Positions 25,680 through 33,815 are shown, counted from the stretch's first letter. The stretch: DNA of 60,096 nucleotides from CAVQOB01 sp963714325 (GCA_963714325.1 CAVQOB010000030.1:1-60096), one strand, 5' to 3'. The notes: generated by a model from the sequence alone, not told the origin. A program made the numbers and translations.

Positions 25680-27089
25680 TCAAATCAGCATCCGCACCGG
25701 GTCTTCCACCAGCATTTTGAAGGCATTGAGCAGCTCGGCGCCAAGCGCGCCATCGACGACGCGGTGGTCGCAGGATAGCGTGCAGGTCATAATCGTGCCG
25801 ACCTCCAACTGCCCACTGGCGCTGACCACGGGGCGTTTTTCGCCGGCCCCCACCGCCAAAATCGTCGCATGCGGCGGGTTGATGACAGCGTCGAAACTTT
25901 TGATCCCGAACATACCAAGATTGGAAATCGATGTGGTGCCGCCTTGATACTCGTGCGGGGCAAGCCGGCGTTTGCGCGCGCGCTCGGCGAGATCCTTCAT
26001 CTCGTTGGAAATTTCCCCAAGCGTCTTCAGTTCGGCGTGGCGAATGATCGGCGTGAATAGCCCCCCCTCGACCGCAACCGCGACGCCAACGTCGGAGTGG
26101 CGATGCCGCAGCATGCCGGCGCTCGTCCACGACGCATTGGCGGCCGGCACCCGATGCAAGGCCAGCGCCAGTGCCTTGATGATAAAATCGTTGACCGAGA
26201 GCTTATAGGCGCGCGGGCCGTCCTTCGGCGACGCCTGATTAATGCGTTCACGCGCCTTCAAAAGATCATCGAGGCGGCAATCGAGCGACAGATAGAAATG
26301 CGGCACCGTCGACTTCGATTGCGTCAACCGCTCAGCGATGATTTTGCGCATGCCATCGTGCGGCACGGTCTCAAAGCTGCCCTTCTCATACAGTGCCAGC
26401 ACCTTGTCGTCGGCCATCGGCGCCACGAACGGCGCTGGTGACGCGCTTGGCATTGTTGCGACGGCAGTACCCATTTGCGCGGCGACCGGGCGCAATGGCG
26501 TGACACCTGCGGTCAATGCTGCCTCGATATCGCGCTGCACGACGCGGCCATGTGGTCCCGACCCCTTGATCTGTCCGACATCGATATTGCGATCCTTGGC
26601 AATGCGGCGTGCCAACGGCGAGGCGAAGGCGCGAGCGGCGCCATGACTATTCGAGTTTGTCTTTTCCCTCTCCCCGCTCGCGGGGAGAGGGTTAGGGTGA
26701 GGGGCAGCAACGGATACGTGAGGGGCGGCCGCCGGCGCCGGAGCGGACCGCAGCCCCTCACCCCGACCCTCTCCCCGTTCCGCTGTCGCTGTTCGGGGAG
26801 AGGGCGTATTCGCGACGGGCGCCGGCTTTGTCGCGCCCGCCGTTTCGCCATCGGCCAACAGCACGGCGATCGGCGTATTGACCTTGACCTTCTCAGTGCC
26901 GGCCGCGACCAGCAGCTGCCCGACGACGCCTTCGTCCACGGCCTCGACTTCCATCGTCGCCTTATCGGTCTCGATCTCGGCGATGATGTCGCCGGACTTG
27001 ACCTTCTGGCCTTCCTTGACCAGCCACTTGGCGAGCTTTCCCTCCTCCATTGTCGGCGACAGCGCGGGCATCAGAATTTGCGTGGGCAT
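25680..27089 (-). CDS. pdhC: Pyruvate dehydrogenase E2 (dihydrolipoamide acetyltransferase)
   Basis: A 469-residue E2 that passes acetyl groups to CoA in the pyruvate dehydrogenase complex. Domains in order: lipoyl domain 1-80 with lipoyl lysine K43 (EIETDKATMEVEA); a linker; a subunit-binding domain about 165-200 (ASPLARRIAKDRNIDVGQIKGSGPHGRVVQRD); and the catalytic core ending SCDHRVVDGALGAELL with the active His/Asp. The linker is encoded by a paired REP element (26666-26804) giving a peptide of the type PHPNPLPASGERE. The start is three bases past the stop of a Uma2 gene (TGA-CCC-ATG). Confidence 0.96.
   Translation of the reverse strand: MPTQILMPALSPTMEEGKLAKWLVKEGQKVKSGDIIAEIETDKATMEVEAVDEGVVGQLLVAAGTEKVKVNTPIAVLLADGETAGATKPAPVANTPSPRTATAERGEGRGEGLRSAPAPAAAPHVSVAAPHPNPLPASGEREKTNSNSHGAARAFASPLARRIAKDRNIDVGQIKGSGPHGRVVQRDIEAALTAGVTPLRPVAAQMGTAVATMPSASPAPFVAPMADDKVLALYEKGSFETVPHDGMRKIIAERLTQSKSTVPHFYLSLDCRLDDLLKARERINQASPKDGPRAYKLSVNDFIIKALALALHRVPAANASWTSAGMLRHRHSDVGVAVAVEGGLFTPIIRHAELKTLGEISNEMKDLAERARKRRLAPHEYQGGTTSISNLGMFGIKSFDAVINPPHATILAVGAGEKRPVVSASGQLEVGTIMTCTLSCDHRVVDGALGAELLNAFKMLVEDPVRMLI
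26666..26804. repeat. Paired REP hairpins inside pdhC
   Basis: Hairpin CCCTCTCCCCG-CTCG-CGGGGAGAGGG at 26666-26691 and an opposed one at 26767-26804 enclose a 75-base spacer. The block is translated in frame as the linker between the lipoyl and subunit-binding domains. A related block lies in pdhB at 28685-28832. Confidence 0.9.
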
Positions 27090-27092
27090 GGG

Positions 27093-27680
27093 TCAGGTCT
27101 CGGTGACATCGGGGGCTGAAGGAAGTGGCCAGAGATCGGCGATCGCAAAAGGCACAGCATCGAACGGCGGCGCTTTCACCTGCTCGCCGTCTTGATAGGT
27201 TTCGACGTGCATCCACTGCCCTTCGCGCAGCGCGTACACCTCGAGGTACTTGACGGTCGGATTGAGCAGCCAGAGGTGGCCAACACCATAGGTCGCATAG
27301 ATGCGCCGCTTTGGCCCGCGGTCAACACTTTCCGTTGACGGCGAACTGATCTCGCACACCCAATCGGGCGGGGTCTCTATATAGGCCTTCTCCGGCATAT
27401 GCGGCATGCGCTCGCGGCGCCAACCCACAATATCTGGCGCAACCACGTGTGGACCGAGGTGCAACTCGGGCTCCGTCATGAAGATCCACCCGCCAGGCCC
27501 GCCGCGCCCTTTCTGAAACGGACCGGTCAACTCGTGCCCGAGCGCATTTTGCGCTGTCGCATGCCGCGGCGCGGGCTTGGGATGGGTATAAAGCGCGCCA
27601 AAAATGATCTCAGCCGTCAGGTGCTCCGGCACCGCAGCCAGGTCCTCATAGGTCGCATTGCGCTTTGCGGGGTCATTCAT
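27093..27680 (-). CDS. Uma2-family (DUF820) restriction endonuclease-like protein, copy 1
   Basis: A 195-residue Uma2 protein with a PD-(D/E)XK-like fold. Recognised parts: ATYEDLAAVPEHLTAEIIFGALYTHPKP, GGWIFMTEPELHLGPHVVAPDIVGWRRER (the PE-L and PDI acidic residues), PPDWVCEISSPSTESVDRGPKRRIYATYGVGHLWLLNP (E then K/R region) and a C-terminal domain. Role and target are unknown; such proteins are widespread and often in many copies. Here it lies between pdhB and pdhC with three-base gaps on both sides, so it must be cotranscribed with them. It is a paralogue of the gene at 29437-30024. Confidence 0.88.
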   Translation of the reverse strand: MNDPAKRNATYEDLAAVPEHLTAEIIFGALYTHPKPAPRHATAQNALGHELTGPFQKGRGGPGGWIFMTEPELHLGPHVVAPDIVGWRRERMPHMPEKAYIETPPDWVCEISSPSTESVDRGPKRRIYATYGVGHLWLLNPTVKYLEVYALREGQWMHVETYQDGEQVKAPPFDAVPFAIADLWPLPSAPDVTET

Positions 27681-27683
27681 GGC

Positions 27684-29093
27684 TCAAGCGTAACACACGC
27701 CTTTCACCGCCGCGACCACCTGATCGGCATTCGGCAGCGCGAGCTTTTCCAGGTTCGCGGCGTAAGGCATCGGCACGTCGGCGCCGCTGACCTTGGCGGG
27801 CGGGGCATCGAGATAATCGAAGCACTGGATCGCCGCCTGCGCGCAGATCTCCGACCCGATCGAGCACGTCGGCCATGCTTCTTCCACGGTCACCAGGCGG
27901 TTGGTCTTGCGGATCGACGCCAAAATCGTGTCCCAATCGATCGGGCGCAACGAGCGCAGATCGATCACCTCACACTCGATGCCATCCTTCGCCAGCGTCT
28001 CGGCGGCAGCCAGCGCATACTGCATACCGCGCGCGAACGATACGACCGTGCAATGCGTGCCCGCGCGCACGACCTTCGCCTTACCGATCGGCACAACGTG
28101 GTCAATGCCTTTCGGCACCGGGCCCGACGTGCCGTAGAGCATTTCATTTTCAAGCACGAGCACGGGATTGGGATCGCGGATCGCCGCCTTCATAAGGCCC
28201 TTCGCATCCGCCGCATTCGACGGGCAAACCACCTTCAGGCCAGGAACATGCGCATACCACGACGAATAACATTGGGAATGCTGCGCACCGACGCGCGCCG
28301 CCGCGCCGTTGGGCCCACGGAACACGATCGGACAGCCGAGTTGCCCGCCAGCCATGTACAGCGTTTTCGCGGCAGAATTGATGATCTGGTCGATCGCCTG
28401 CATCGCGAAGTTCCAGGTCATGAATTCGACGATCGGCTTCAAGCCTGCCATCGCCGCACCCGTGCCGATGCCCGCAAACCCCTGCTCAGTGATCGGCGTA
28501 TCGATCACGCGCTTCGGCCCGAACTCATCCAGCAATCCCTGACTGATCTTGTAGGCACCTTGATACTGGGCGACTTCCTCGCCCATCAGGAACACGTCGC
28601 CATCCCTGCGCATTTCTTCAGCCATCGCATCGCGCAGCGCCTCGCGCATCGTCTGCGTGACGAACTCGGTGCCAGCCGCATATTCCCTCTCCCCATTGCT
28701 CTTCGCAATGGGGAGAGGGTGGCCGGAGGCCGGGTGAGGGGCGGCAGCAGGTACTTGAGGCGCCGCCGCCAGCGCCGGAGCGGGACGCGGCCCCTCAGCC
28801 CCACCCTCTCCCCGTGAAGGACGGGGAGAGGGAGCTATGGCTGCCGCCTCGCCGTCCGCCGTGATCACCGCAATCGGCGTGTTGACCTTCACGTGTTCCG
28901 TGCCGGCAGCGATCAGGATTTGGGTGAGTTTGCCCTCGTCAACCGCCTCGACTTCCATCGTTGCCTTATCAGTCTCGATTTCGGCAATGATATCGCCGGG
29001 CTTGATCCGCGCCCCTTCCGCCACCAGCCACTTCGCGAGCTTGCCCTCTTCCATCGTCGGGGACAGTGCGGGCATCAGAATTTGCGTGGACAT
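27684..29093 (-). CDS. pdhB: Pyruvate dehydrogenase E1 beta with N-terminal lipoyl domain
   Basis: A 469-residue E1 beta. The first 80 residues are a lipoyl domain almost identical in plan to that of pdhC (lipoyl lysine in EIETDKATMEVEAVDEG), a feature of alphaproteobacterial PDH. A REP-encoded linker (28685-28832) follows, then the transketolase-type core TMREALRDAMAEEMRRDGDVFLMGEEVAQYQGAYK, GFAGIGTGAAMAGLKPIVEFMTWNFAMQA and the C-terminal domain with DLRSLRPIDWDTI and VEEAWPTCSIGSEI. It works with the pdhA product as an alpha2beta2 decarboxylase. The stop is three bases from the Uma2 start. Confidence 0.96.
   Translation of the reverse strand: MSTQILMPALSPTMEEGKLAKWLVAEGARIKPGDIIAEIETDKATMEVEAVDEGKLTQILIAAGTEHVKVNTPIAVITADGEAAAIAPSPRPSRGEGGAEGPRPAPALAAAPQVPAAAPHPASGHPLPIAKSNGEREYAAGTEFVTQTMREALRDAMAEEMRRDGDVFLMGEEVAQYQGAYKISQGLLDEFGPKRVIDTPITEQGFAGIGTGAAMAGLKPIVEFMTWNFAMQAIDQIINSAAKTLYMAGGQLGCPIVFRGPNGAAARVGAQHSQCYSSWYAHVPGLKVVCPSNAADAKGLMKAAIRDPNPVLVLENEMLYGTSGPVPKGIDHVVPIGKAKVVRAGTHCTVVSFARGMQYALAAAETLAKDGIECEVIDLRSLRPIDWDTILASIRKTNRLVTVEEAWPTCSIGSEICAQAAIQCFDYLDAPPAKVSGADVPMPYAANLEKLALPNADQVVAAVKGVCYA
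28685..28832. repeat. Paired REP hairpins inside pdhB
   Basis: A hairpin of CCCTCTCCCCATTG/CAATGGGGAGAGGG at 28685-28719 and CCCTCTCCCCGT/ACGGGGAGAGGG at 28804-28832 flank a spacer clearly related to that in pdhC (shared words AGCGCCGGAGCGG or GCGCCGGAGCGG and CCCCTCA-CCCC). It encodes the linker after the lipoyl domain. Confidence 0.9.
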
Positions 29094-29140
29094 GAGCAGA
29101 TCTCACAAGGTACGGGGGACACAGATAGCAGGCCTGCAGT

Positions 29141-29404
29141 TCAGCCAAACACTTCATTGCGCATGGCGTCGAGAAAATCTTCCGTCAGCGCGAAGCCGGC
29201 GGCATCGCCGATCACCGCTTCGACATCGCATTTCGGGCAGACGGCGGTGATGCCGTCTTCACCCTCGGTCCAGTCCTCGATCTCATCCTTGGCGAAGATT
29301 TCGAGGCAATGGAAACAACCGCATTCATCGGACGCTTTAACTTCGTCCTCGTTGTTCAATGCGTGCTTTTTGGCGGCGAGGATGTCTTTTTTGGTGACTG
29401 TCAT
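29141..29404 (-). CDS. Small zinc-ribbon protein
   Basis: An 87-residue acidic protein. C-x-C-x2-C (DECGCFHCLEIF) and C-x2-C (AVCPKCDVEAVIGDAAGF) could together bind zinc, and the N-terminal TVTKKDILAAKKHALNNEDEVKAS is helical. Similar proteins are annotated only as 'cytoplasmic protein'; function is unknown. It lies 47 bases upstream of pdhB and 32 bases after the second Uma2 gene, on the same strand, thus inside the pdh transcript. Confidence 0.8.
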   Translation of the reverse strand: MTVTKKDILAAKKHALNNEDEVKASDECGCFHCLEIFAKDEIEDWTEGEDGITAVCPKCDVEAVIGDAAGFALTEDFLDAMRNEVFG

Positions 29405-29436
29405 GCGGCAGGTGTCCGTCGGTCTCGTGTTGGATC

Positions 29437-30024
29437 TTAAAGTGAAGGTGCAGGCGGCTCAGAATCAAAAGGCCAGAGTAGGCCTAGCTTGAACGTCAGA
29501 GCATCAAAAGGCGGCGCATTGACATTGTCATTCTCAAAAAATGCATGCTTCAGAACCCAGTCGTTGTCTTGACGCTTGAAGACTTCGAGGCTCTTGACGC
29601 GTGGGTCTACAAACCAGATGTGATCAACGCGATAGACCGCATAGATCCTGAGTTTGTCGCCTTTATCGTATTTTTCCGTGCTCGGCGAGAGGACCTCGCA
29701 GATCCAGTCAGGAGCGACCTCGAAGTATGGTGTGTCAGCAGATTCAGTCATCCGCTCGCGACGCCATCCTGCAATGTCCGGCACGCAGACATGCGGACCA
29801 AGGTGCAATTCCGGCTCGTCAACGAAAATCCAACCGCCTGGCCCTCCGACGCCAAGCTGATAAGGATTGCCCGTTGCCATGCCCAAGACACTCGCCGCTC
29901 CACCATGGCGTCGCACCGGTCGAGGATGCGTGACGAGCGTGCCAAAAATGATCTCCGCCACGAGATGCGGCGGCACCGCCTCGAGGTCAGCATAGGTAGC
30001 GCGGGCTTTTTCGAGCGTTGGCAT
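29437..30024 (-). CDS. Uma2-family (DUF820) restriction endonuclease-like protein, copy 2
   Basis: A 195-residue Uma2 protein, the same length as copy 1 and similar along its whole span: ATYADLEAVPPHLVAEIIFGTLVTHPRP, GGWIFVDEPELHLGPHVCVPDIAGWRRER, APDWICEVLSPSTEKYDKGDKLRIYAVYRVDHIWFVDP. The acidic and lysine residues of the PD-(D/E)XK-like site are kept. ATG at 30024 begins the conserved part; the stop of pdhA is 16 bases upstream. Substrate unknown. Confidence 0.87.
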   Translation of the reverse strand: MPTLEKARATYADLEAVPPHLVAEIIFGTLVTHPRPVRRHGGAASVLGMATGNPYQLGVGGPGGWIFVDEPELHLGPHVCVPDIAGWRRERMTESADTPYFEVAPDWICEVLSPSTEKYDKGDKLRIYAVYRVDHIWFVDPRVKSLEVFKRQDNDWVLKHAFFENDNVNAPPFDALTFKLGLLWPFDSEPPAPSL

Positions 30025-30040
30025 GTCCTGACGGACCTCC

Positions 30041-31060
30041 TCACCCCGCCACCGGGCTCGGCAACAACACATCCGTCCACAACTCGCTCGGATCGGGCTC
30101 GGGATCGTTCTGGGCGAACTCCGCCGCCGCATTGACGGTGTCGCGCACCTGAGCGTCGATCTTTTTCAAATCGTCTTCGCTCGCCAGTTTTCCATCGAGA
30201 ATGCGCTTGCGCACCTGCTCGATCGGGTCGTGCTCGTTGCGCATCTTGTCGACCTCCTCGCGCTGGCGGTATTTCGCCGGATCGCTCATCGAATGACCAC
30301 GATAGCGGTAGGTGTTCATTTCCAGGATATAAGGACCATTGCCGTCGCGGACCCATTTGACGACACGATCGGCAACCGCCTTGACGGCGCGGACATCCAT
30401 ACCGTCGACCTGTTCGCCGGGAATGTCGAACGAGCGGCCACGCTGCGAGAAATCCGTTGTCGCCGATGAGCGCTCGATAGCCGTCCCCATCGCGTACCGG
30501 TTGTTCTCGATGATAAAGATCACCGGTAGCTTCCACAGCTTCGCCATGTTGAAGGTCTCGTAGACCTGGCCCTGGTTGGCGGCGCCGTCGCCGAAGTACG
30601 TCAGGCAGATATGATCATTGCCGCGATACTTGTTGGCGAAGGCGAGGCCTGCGCCGAGCGGCACATTGGCGCCGACGATGCCATGCCCGCCGTAGAAAGC
30701 TTTCTCTTTTGAGAACATGTGCATCGACCCGCCCTTGCCCCGGCTGTAGCCGCCACGTCGACCCGTCAGTTCGGCCATCACGCCCTTCGCGTCCATGCCG
30801 ATGGCGAGCATATGGCCGTGATCGCGGTAGGTGGTGATGACTTGATCGCCCGATTTGATCGCCATCTGCATGCCGACGACGACAGCTTCCTGCCCGATAT
30901 AGAGGTGGCAGAAGCCGCCGATGAAACCCATGCCGTAGAGTTGGCCAGCTTTTTCCTCGAAGCGGCGGATGGCCAGCATCTCGGTGTAGGCGTGCAGCTC
31001 CTGCTCAGCCGTCAAAGCGGGAATATTGGCTCGGCCATTGGGATAGTTGGACACAGGCAT
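30041..31060 (-). CDS. pdhA: Pyruvate dehydrogenase E1 alpha
   Basis: A 339-residue thiamine diphosphate enzyme subunit that decarboxylates pyruvate and acetylates the lipoyl group with E1 beta. The ThDP motif runs from GDGAANQGQVYE to IENN about 28 residues later; MLAIRRFEEKAGQLYGMGFIGGFCHLYIGQEA and the loop YRYRGHSMSDPAKYR are diagnostic. ATG at 31060 is preferred; a TTG at 31090 would add ten residues. It is first in the pdh transcript, followed by Uma2 copy 2, the zinc-ribbon gene, pdhB, Uma2 copy 1 and pdhC. No E3 (lpd) gene follows in this window. Confidence 0.96.
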   Translation of the reverse strand: MPVSNYPNGRANIPALTAEQELHAYTEMLAIRRFEEKAGQLYGMGFIGGFCHLYIGQEAVVVGMQMAIKSGDQVITTYRDHGHMLAIGMDAKGVMAELTGRRGGYSRGKGGSMHMFSKEKAFYGGHGIVGANVPLGAGLAFANKYRGNDHICLTYFGDGAANQGQVYETFNMAKLWKLPVIFIIENNRYAMGTAIERSSATTDFSQRGRSFDIPGEQVDGMDVRAVKAVADRVVKWVRDGNGPYILEMNTYRYRGHSMSDPAKYRQREEVDKMRNEHDPIEQVRKRILDGKLASEDDLKKIDAQVRDTVNAAAEFAQNDPEPDPSELWTDVLLPSPVAG

Positions 31061-31248
31061 CTCCGCTTGTCGTCGTGGACACTCGTCCAACGCTTAGCGA
31101 AAACCGTCCAGCTTTGCCAGTGCTGCCGGCGCCGATCACCTCAGCCAATGCAGGTTGTCACCAACCGGAACATAACTGTCCCCGGCGCCGGCGCCCTTGG
31201 GGCAAGCGGGGCGCCCGGTCATGCTGCGCCGCACAATGCGTGCCCGCC

Positions 31249-31566
31249 TTAACGCCCTGGGCTTACACCCAGCACGGGACGATCACCGGAGCGCATGACG
31301 CCAAACAAGTCGGCGGCCAATTCCTCGACCAAGTCGGAATCGGGCGTATCGGAATTGAGTAAGGCCACGTCAATCGCCAGGCGCGCGCGCAACCCCGCCA
31401 GCCGCTCGATCTCGGCTTGGAGCAGGCTCGCCCGCTCGATGAGCCGCTCACGGGCATAAAAACCGTGCCGGCCCTGCGTTGCATGAGCGGCGAAATACCC
31501 GACGGCGCTTAAGCAGATAAGCGCAACCGTGATCTGCAGCCGTCGGTTATTCCGTCGCTCGTGCAT
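31249..31566 (-). CDS. FtsB/DivIC-like septum formation initiator
   Basis: A 105-residue bitopic protein: basic cytoplasmic start HERRNNRR, one membrane helix (LQITVALICLSAVGYFAAHA), then a coiled coil (RERLIERASLLQAEIERLAGLRARLAIDVALL) and a DLVEELAADLFGVM tail, the plan of FtsB/DivIC, which links FtsQ and FtsL in the divisome. In many Rhizobiales this gene lies just upstream of pdhA, as here. Confidence 0.87.
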   Translation of the reverse strand: MHERRNNRRLQITVALICLSAVGYFAAHATQGRHGFYARERLIERASLLQAEIERLAGLRARLAIDVALLNSDTPDSDLVEELAADLFGVMRSGDRPVLGVSPGR

Positions 31567-31689
31567 GGGGCTATTCGGTTGGACGCAAAACGGGCGGAAC
31601 GTACGAGACGCAAAACAAGGCGTCAGGAGCGTGAGCGCTCGGGACGGCTTGGACTATGTACGCTGTCGCTCTTAAGTTCCGGTAAAGCG

Positions 31690-31980
31690 ACTGATGATGT
31701 TGCCACGCCGCTCCCTCAAGAAGCGTCAGCGGTCGCGTGCACGCGTCAGCCTCCTTCAAATGGGGATCTGCCGACGCAATCCGCCACGCCCGCCACAGCA
31801 GATAGCCACCGCCAAACAATTTGATCGCTGCCACCAAAATTCAATCCCGATGACAATAGCATGATGTTGTTCGGACCGGGCGTCACCGCCGCACAACAAG
31901 GAACACCGCGAGCGGGAACAGGAGGTCGAGGGCCAAGGCGTGGCGGCTCCAAAAAGTGCCATGTGTTGGAATGCGGCGAT
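31690..31980 (-). pseudogene. LysE/RhtB-type exporter remnant
   Basis: Pieces of a LysE-family amino-acid exporter lie in different minus-strand frames. An N-terminal piece AAVTPGPNNIMLLSSGLNFG joins, at about 31840, directly to a middle piece VAAIKLFGGGYLLWRAWRIASADPHLKEA, then RPLTLLEGAAW. Compared with the family, some 70 residues are missing between the first two pieces and the C-terminal half is gone. Both a deletion and frameshifts are present, so this one is true decay. Confidence 0.75.
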
Positions 31981-32021
31981 CCCGGCTGCGACCGAACCGC
32001 TCAGTTCGGTATTGATCGAAG

Positions 32022-32456
32022 TCACGGCATGCGCGGCGCACCCGCGTCGGTTGCACCCGCGCCGAAGATCATCCCAGAGACTCGCGCAAGCGCTGCGGCG
32101 CGCTCGCACGCACCACACGGCCGCGAGGTCGAATAGAGAACAGCATCACTTAAATCGTCGCGTCCGAGTCGGCGCTGCGCATCGGCGACGGCGGTGCGCT
32201 CAGCATGCGCCTCCGGATTGCGATCGACGACGACGCGGCTCGGCCCGAACCCGACCACCACTCCGCCAAGAACCACAACCGCACCGAAGGGCTGGTCACC
32301 GGCCGCAACCGCCATGGCTTTCATACGTTCCGCTGCGAGAATGAACGCGCGATGCGCTTCCCTATCGCTGGCGGCAGACGCCGCATCGGCCAGCGCCGCG
32401 GCTGCAAGTTCCGTCAGCCCGAGACACAACACATCACGGCGATCAATCCTGCACAT
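32022..32456 (-). CDS. Nucleoside/guanine deaminase-like protein with Tat-type leader
   Basis: A 144-residue CMP/dCMP-deaminase-superfamily protein. Zinc motifs are complete: H-A-E in NPEAHAERTAV and P-C-x2-C in SRPCGACERAA. The N-terminus MCRIDRRDVLCLGLTELAAAALADAASA looks like a twin-arginine leader (R-R-D-V-L-x-L), which would be unusual for this fold because most members are cytoplasmic. The C-terminal half of longer guanine deaminases is short here. ATG at 32456 follows GGAGTGA at six bases. Confidence 0.8.
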   Translation of the reverse strand: MCRIDRRDVLCLGLTELAAAALADAASAASDREAHRAFILAAERMKAMAVAAGDQPFGAVVVLGGVVVGFGPSRVVVDRNPEAHAERTAVADAQRRLGRDDLSDAVLYSTSRPCGACERAAALARVSGMIFGAGATDAGAPRMP

Positions 32457-32508
32457 CGACACTCACTCCGCAACCGAGCCTCGCGCTGTGTCTCACCCAA
32501 CGTCGTCC

Positions 32509-33057
32509 TCACATCCCCTGCGCGCCGCGGCCGATGGCGGCGATACCGGTGCGCGACACTTCGACCAGACCGAGCTTGGTCATGATCGACAGAAATTCCT
32601 CGATCTTGGCTGTACGGCCGGTCATCTCGAACACGAAATGCTCGGTCGACGCGTCGATCACTTTGGCTTTGAAGATTTCAGCAAGCCGCAACGCCTCGAT
32701 CCGCTTCTCGCCAATTCCAGCAACCTTGATCAGCGCCAGTTCGCGCTCGACCGCATTGCCCTCCTGGGTCAGGTCACGCACCCGGTGCACCGGCACCAAT
32801 CGCTCAAGCTGATGCTTGATCTGCTCCAGCACCATCGGCGTGCCTTTGGTGACGATGGTGATGCGCGACAGATGTTTCTCGTGCTCGGTCTCCGACACCG
32901 TCAGGCTATCGATATTGTAGCCGCGACCGGCGAACAGCCCGATGATCCGCGCCAGCACGCCCGGCTCGTTGTCAACCAGCACGGAGATCGTATGGCTGAC
33001 CAGCGTGACTTTCGTTTCATCGAGGAAATAGGCGGAGCCGGTGGCTTTCTGCGACAT
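32509..33057 (-). CDS. ilvH: Acetolactate synthase small subunit
   Basis: A 182-residue regulatory subunit of acetohydroxyacid synthase, the first common step in branched-chain amino acid synthesis. The ACT domain HTISVLVDNEPGVLARIIGLFAGRGYNIDSLTVSETE (about 20-55) binds valine for feedback control; the second half (ELALIKVAGIGEKRIEALRLAEIFKAKVIDAS) is the typical ACT-like C-terminal domain. ATG at 33057. It is separated from ilvB by a GST gene and an opposite-strand toxin-antitoxin pair. Confidence 0.95.
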   Translation of the reverse strand: MSQKATGSAYFLDETKVTLVSHTISVLVDNEPGVLARIIGLFAGRGYNIDSLTVSETEHEKHLSRITIVTKGTPMVLEQIKHQLERLVPVHRVRDLTQEGNAVERELALIKVAGIGEKRIEALRLAEIFKAKVIDASTEHFVFEMTGRTAKIEEFLSIMTKLGLVEVSRTGIAAIGRGAQGM

Positions 33058-33096
33058 GGTCAAAGTCTCTCTTGTGAATGCATAAGTGGATCGCGA

Positions 33097-33780
33097 TCAG
33101 GCTTTGGCGGGCAGATAGGAGGTCATCGCCGTATGCCCCTCCTCATACTGTGGCAAATGCCACGGTTCCTTGAGGGCCGCCGCACGCCAGGCGACGAACG
33201 CAGCCGATTTAAGCACCGCGTCCATGTAGCCGCGACTGGTGGGTGATACGGGAAACGAATAAGTGTCGAGCCGCGTCACGATGGGCGCGTACATAGCGTC
33301 GGCCGCCGTGAAGGCGCCGTAGAGGAACGGCCCACCCTTGCCGTATGTCGCGCGCGCCTCCCGCCAGATCGCTTCGATACGCGCCACCGCCGCGTTAACG
33401 TCATCGGAGTAGTTTTTCATGGCAAATGCCTTGCCGAGATTCATCGGGCACGCCTGCCGCAACGGTTGAAAGCCCGCGTGCATCTCATTGGCGATCGCAC
33501 GGGCATGGGCACGTGCTGCCACATCCTTCGGCCACACACCGGCCGCGGGAAATTTCTCGTGCAGATATTCCATGATCGCGAGGCTTTCCCAGACCACGAC
33601 CGCGCCGTCCTTGAGCACCGGGACCTTGCCGGCGGGCGAATGTTCTGAGATCTTCTGGCGCGTGTGGTCCTGATGCAACGGGATCACCGTCTCATCGAAC
33701 GGCATGTTCAACGCCTGCATGAGGATCCATGGCCTCAGCGACCAGGACGAGTAGAGCTTGTTGCCGATGATGAGGTGCAT
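33097..33780 (-). CDS. Glutathione S-transferase family protein
   Basis: A 227-residue GST. The N-terminal thioredoxin fold (MHLIIGNKLYSSWSLRPWILMQALNMPFDE) has the S-S-W-S glutathione-site serines of the zeta/YfcF-like bacterial group, the cis-proline KVPVL and the VWESLAIMEYL motif. The C-terminal helical domain follows. Substrate unknown. It lies 39 bases upstream of ilvH on the same strand and diverges from fitA. Confidence 0.88.
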   Translation of the reverse strand: MHLIIGNKLYSSWSLRPWILMQALNMPFDETVIPLHQDHTRQKISEHSPAGKVPVLKDGAVVVWESLAIMEYLHEKFPAAGVWPKDVAARAHARAIANEMHAGFQPLRQACPMNLGKAFAMKNYSDDVNAAVARIEAIWREARATYGKGGPFLYGAFTAADAMYAPIVTRLDTYSFPVSPTSRGYMDAVLKSAAFVAWRAAALKEPWHLPQYEEGHTAMTSYLPAKA

Positions 33781-33815
33781 GGTCGCGCCGCGCTTGTTGC
33801 AAAATAGCGGAAATT

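Noticed and set aside
27399..28817. 472-codon plus-strand ORF
   Set aside because: Antisense to pdhB and part of Uma2 copy 1; no family features.
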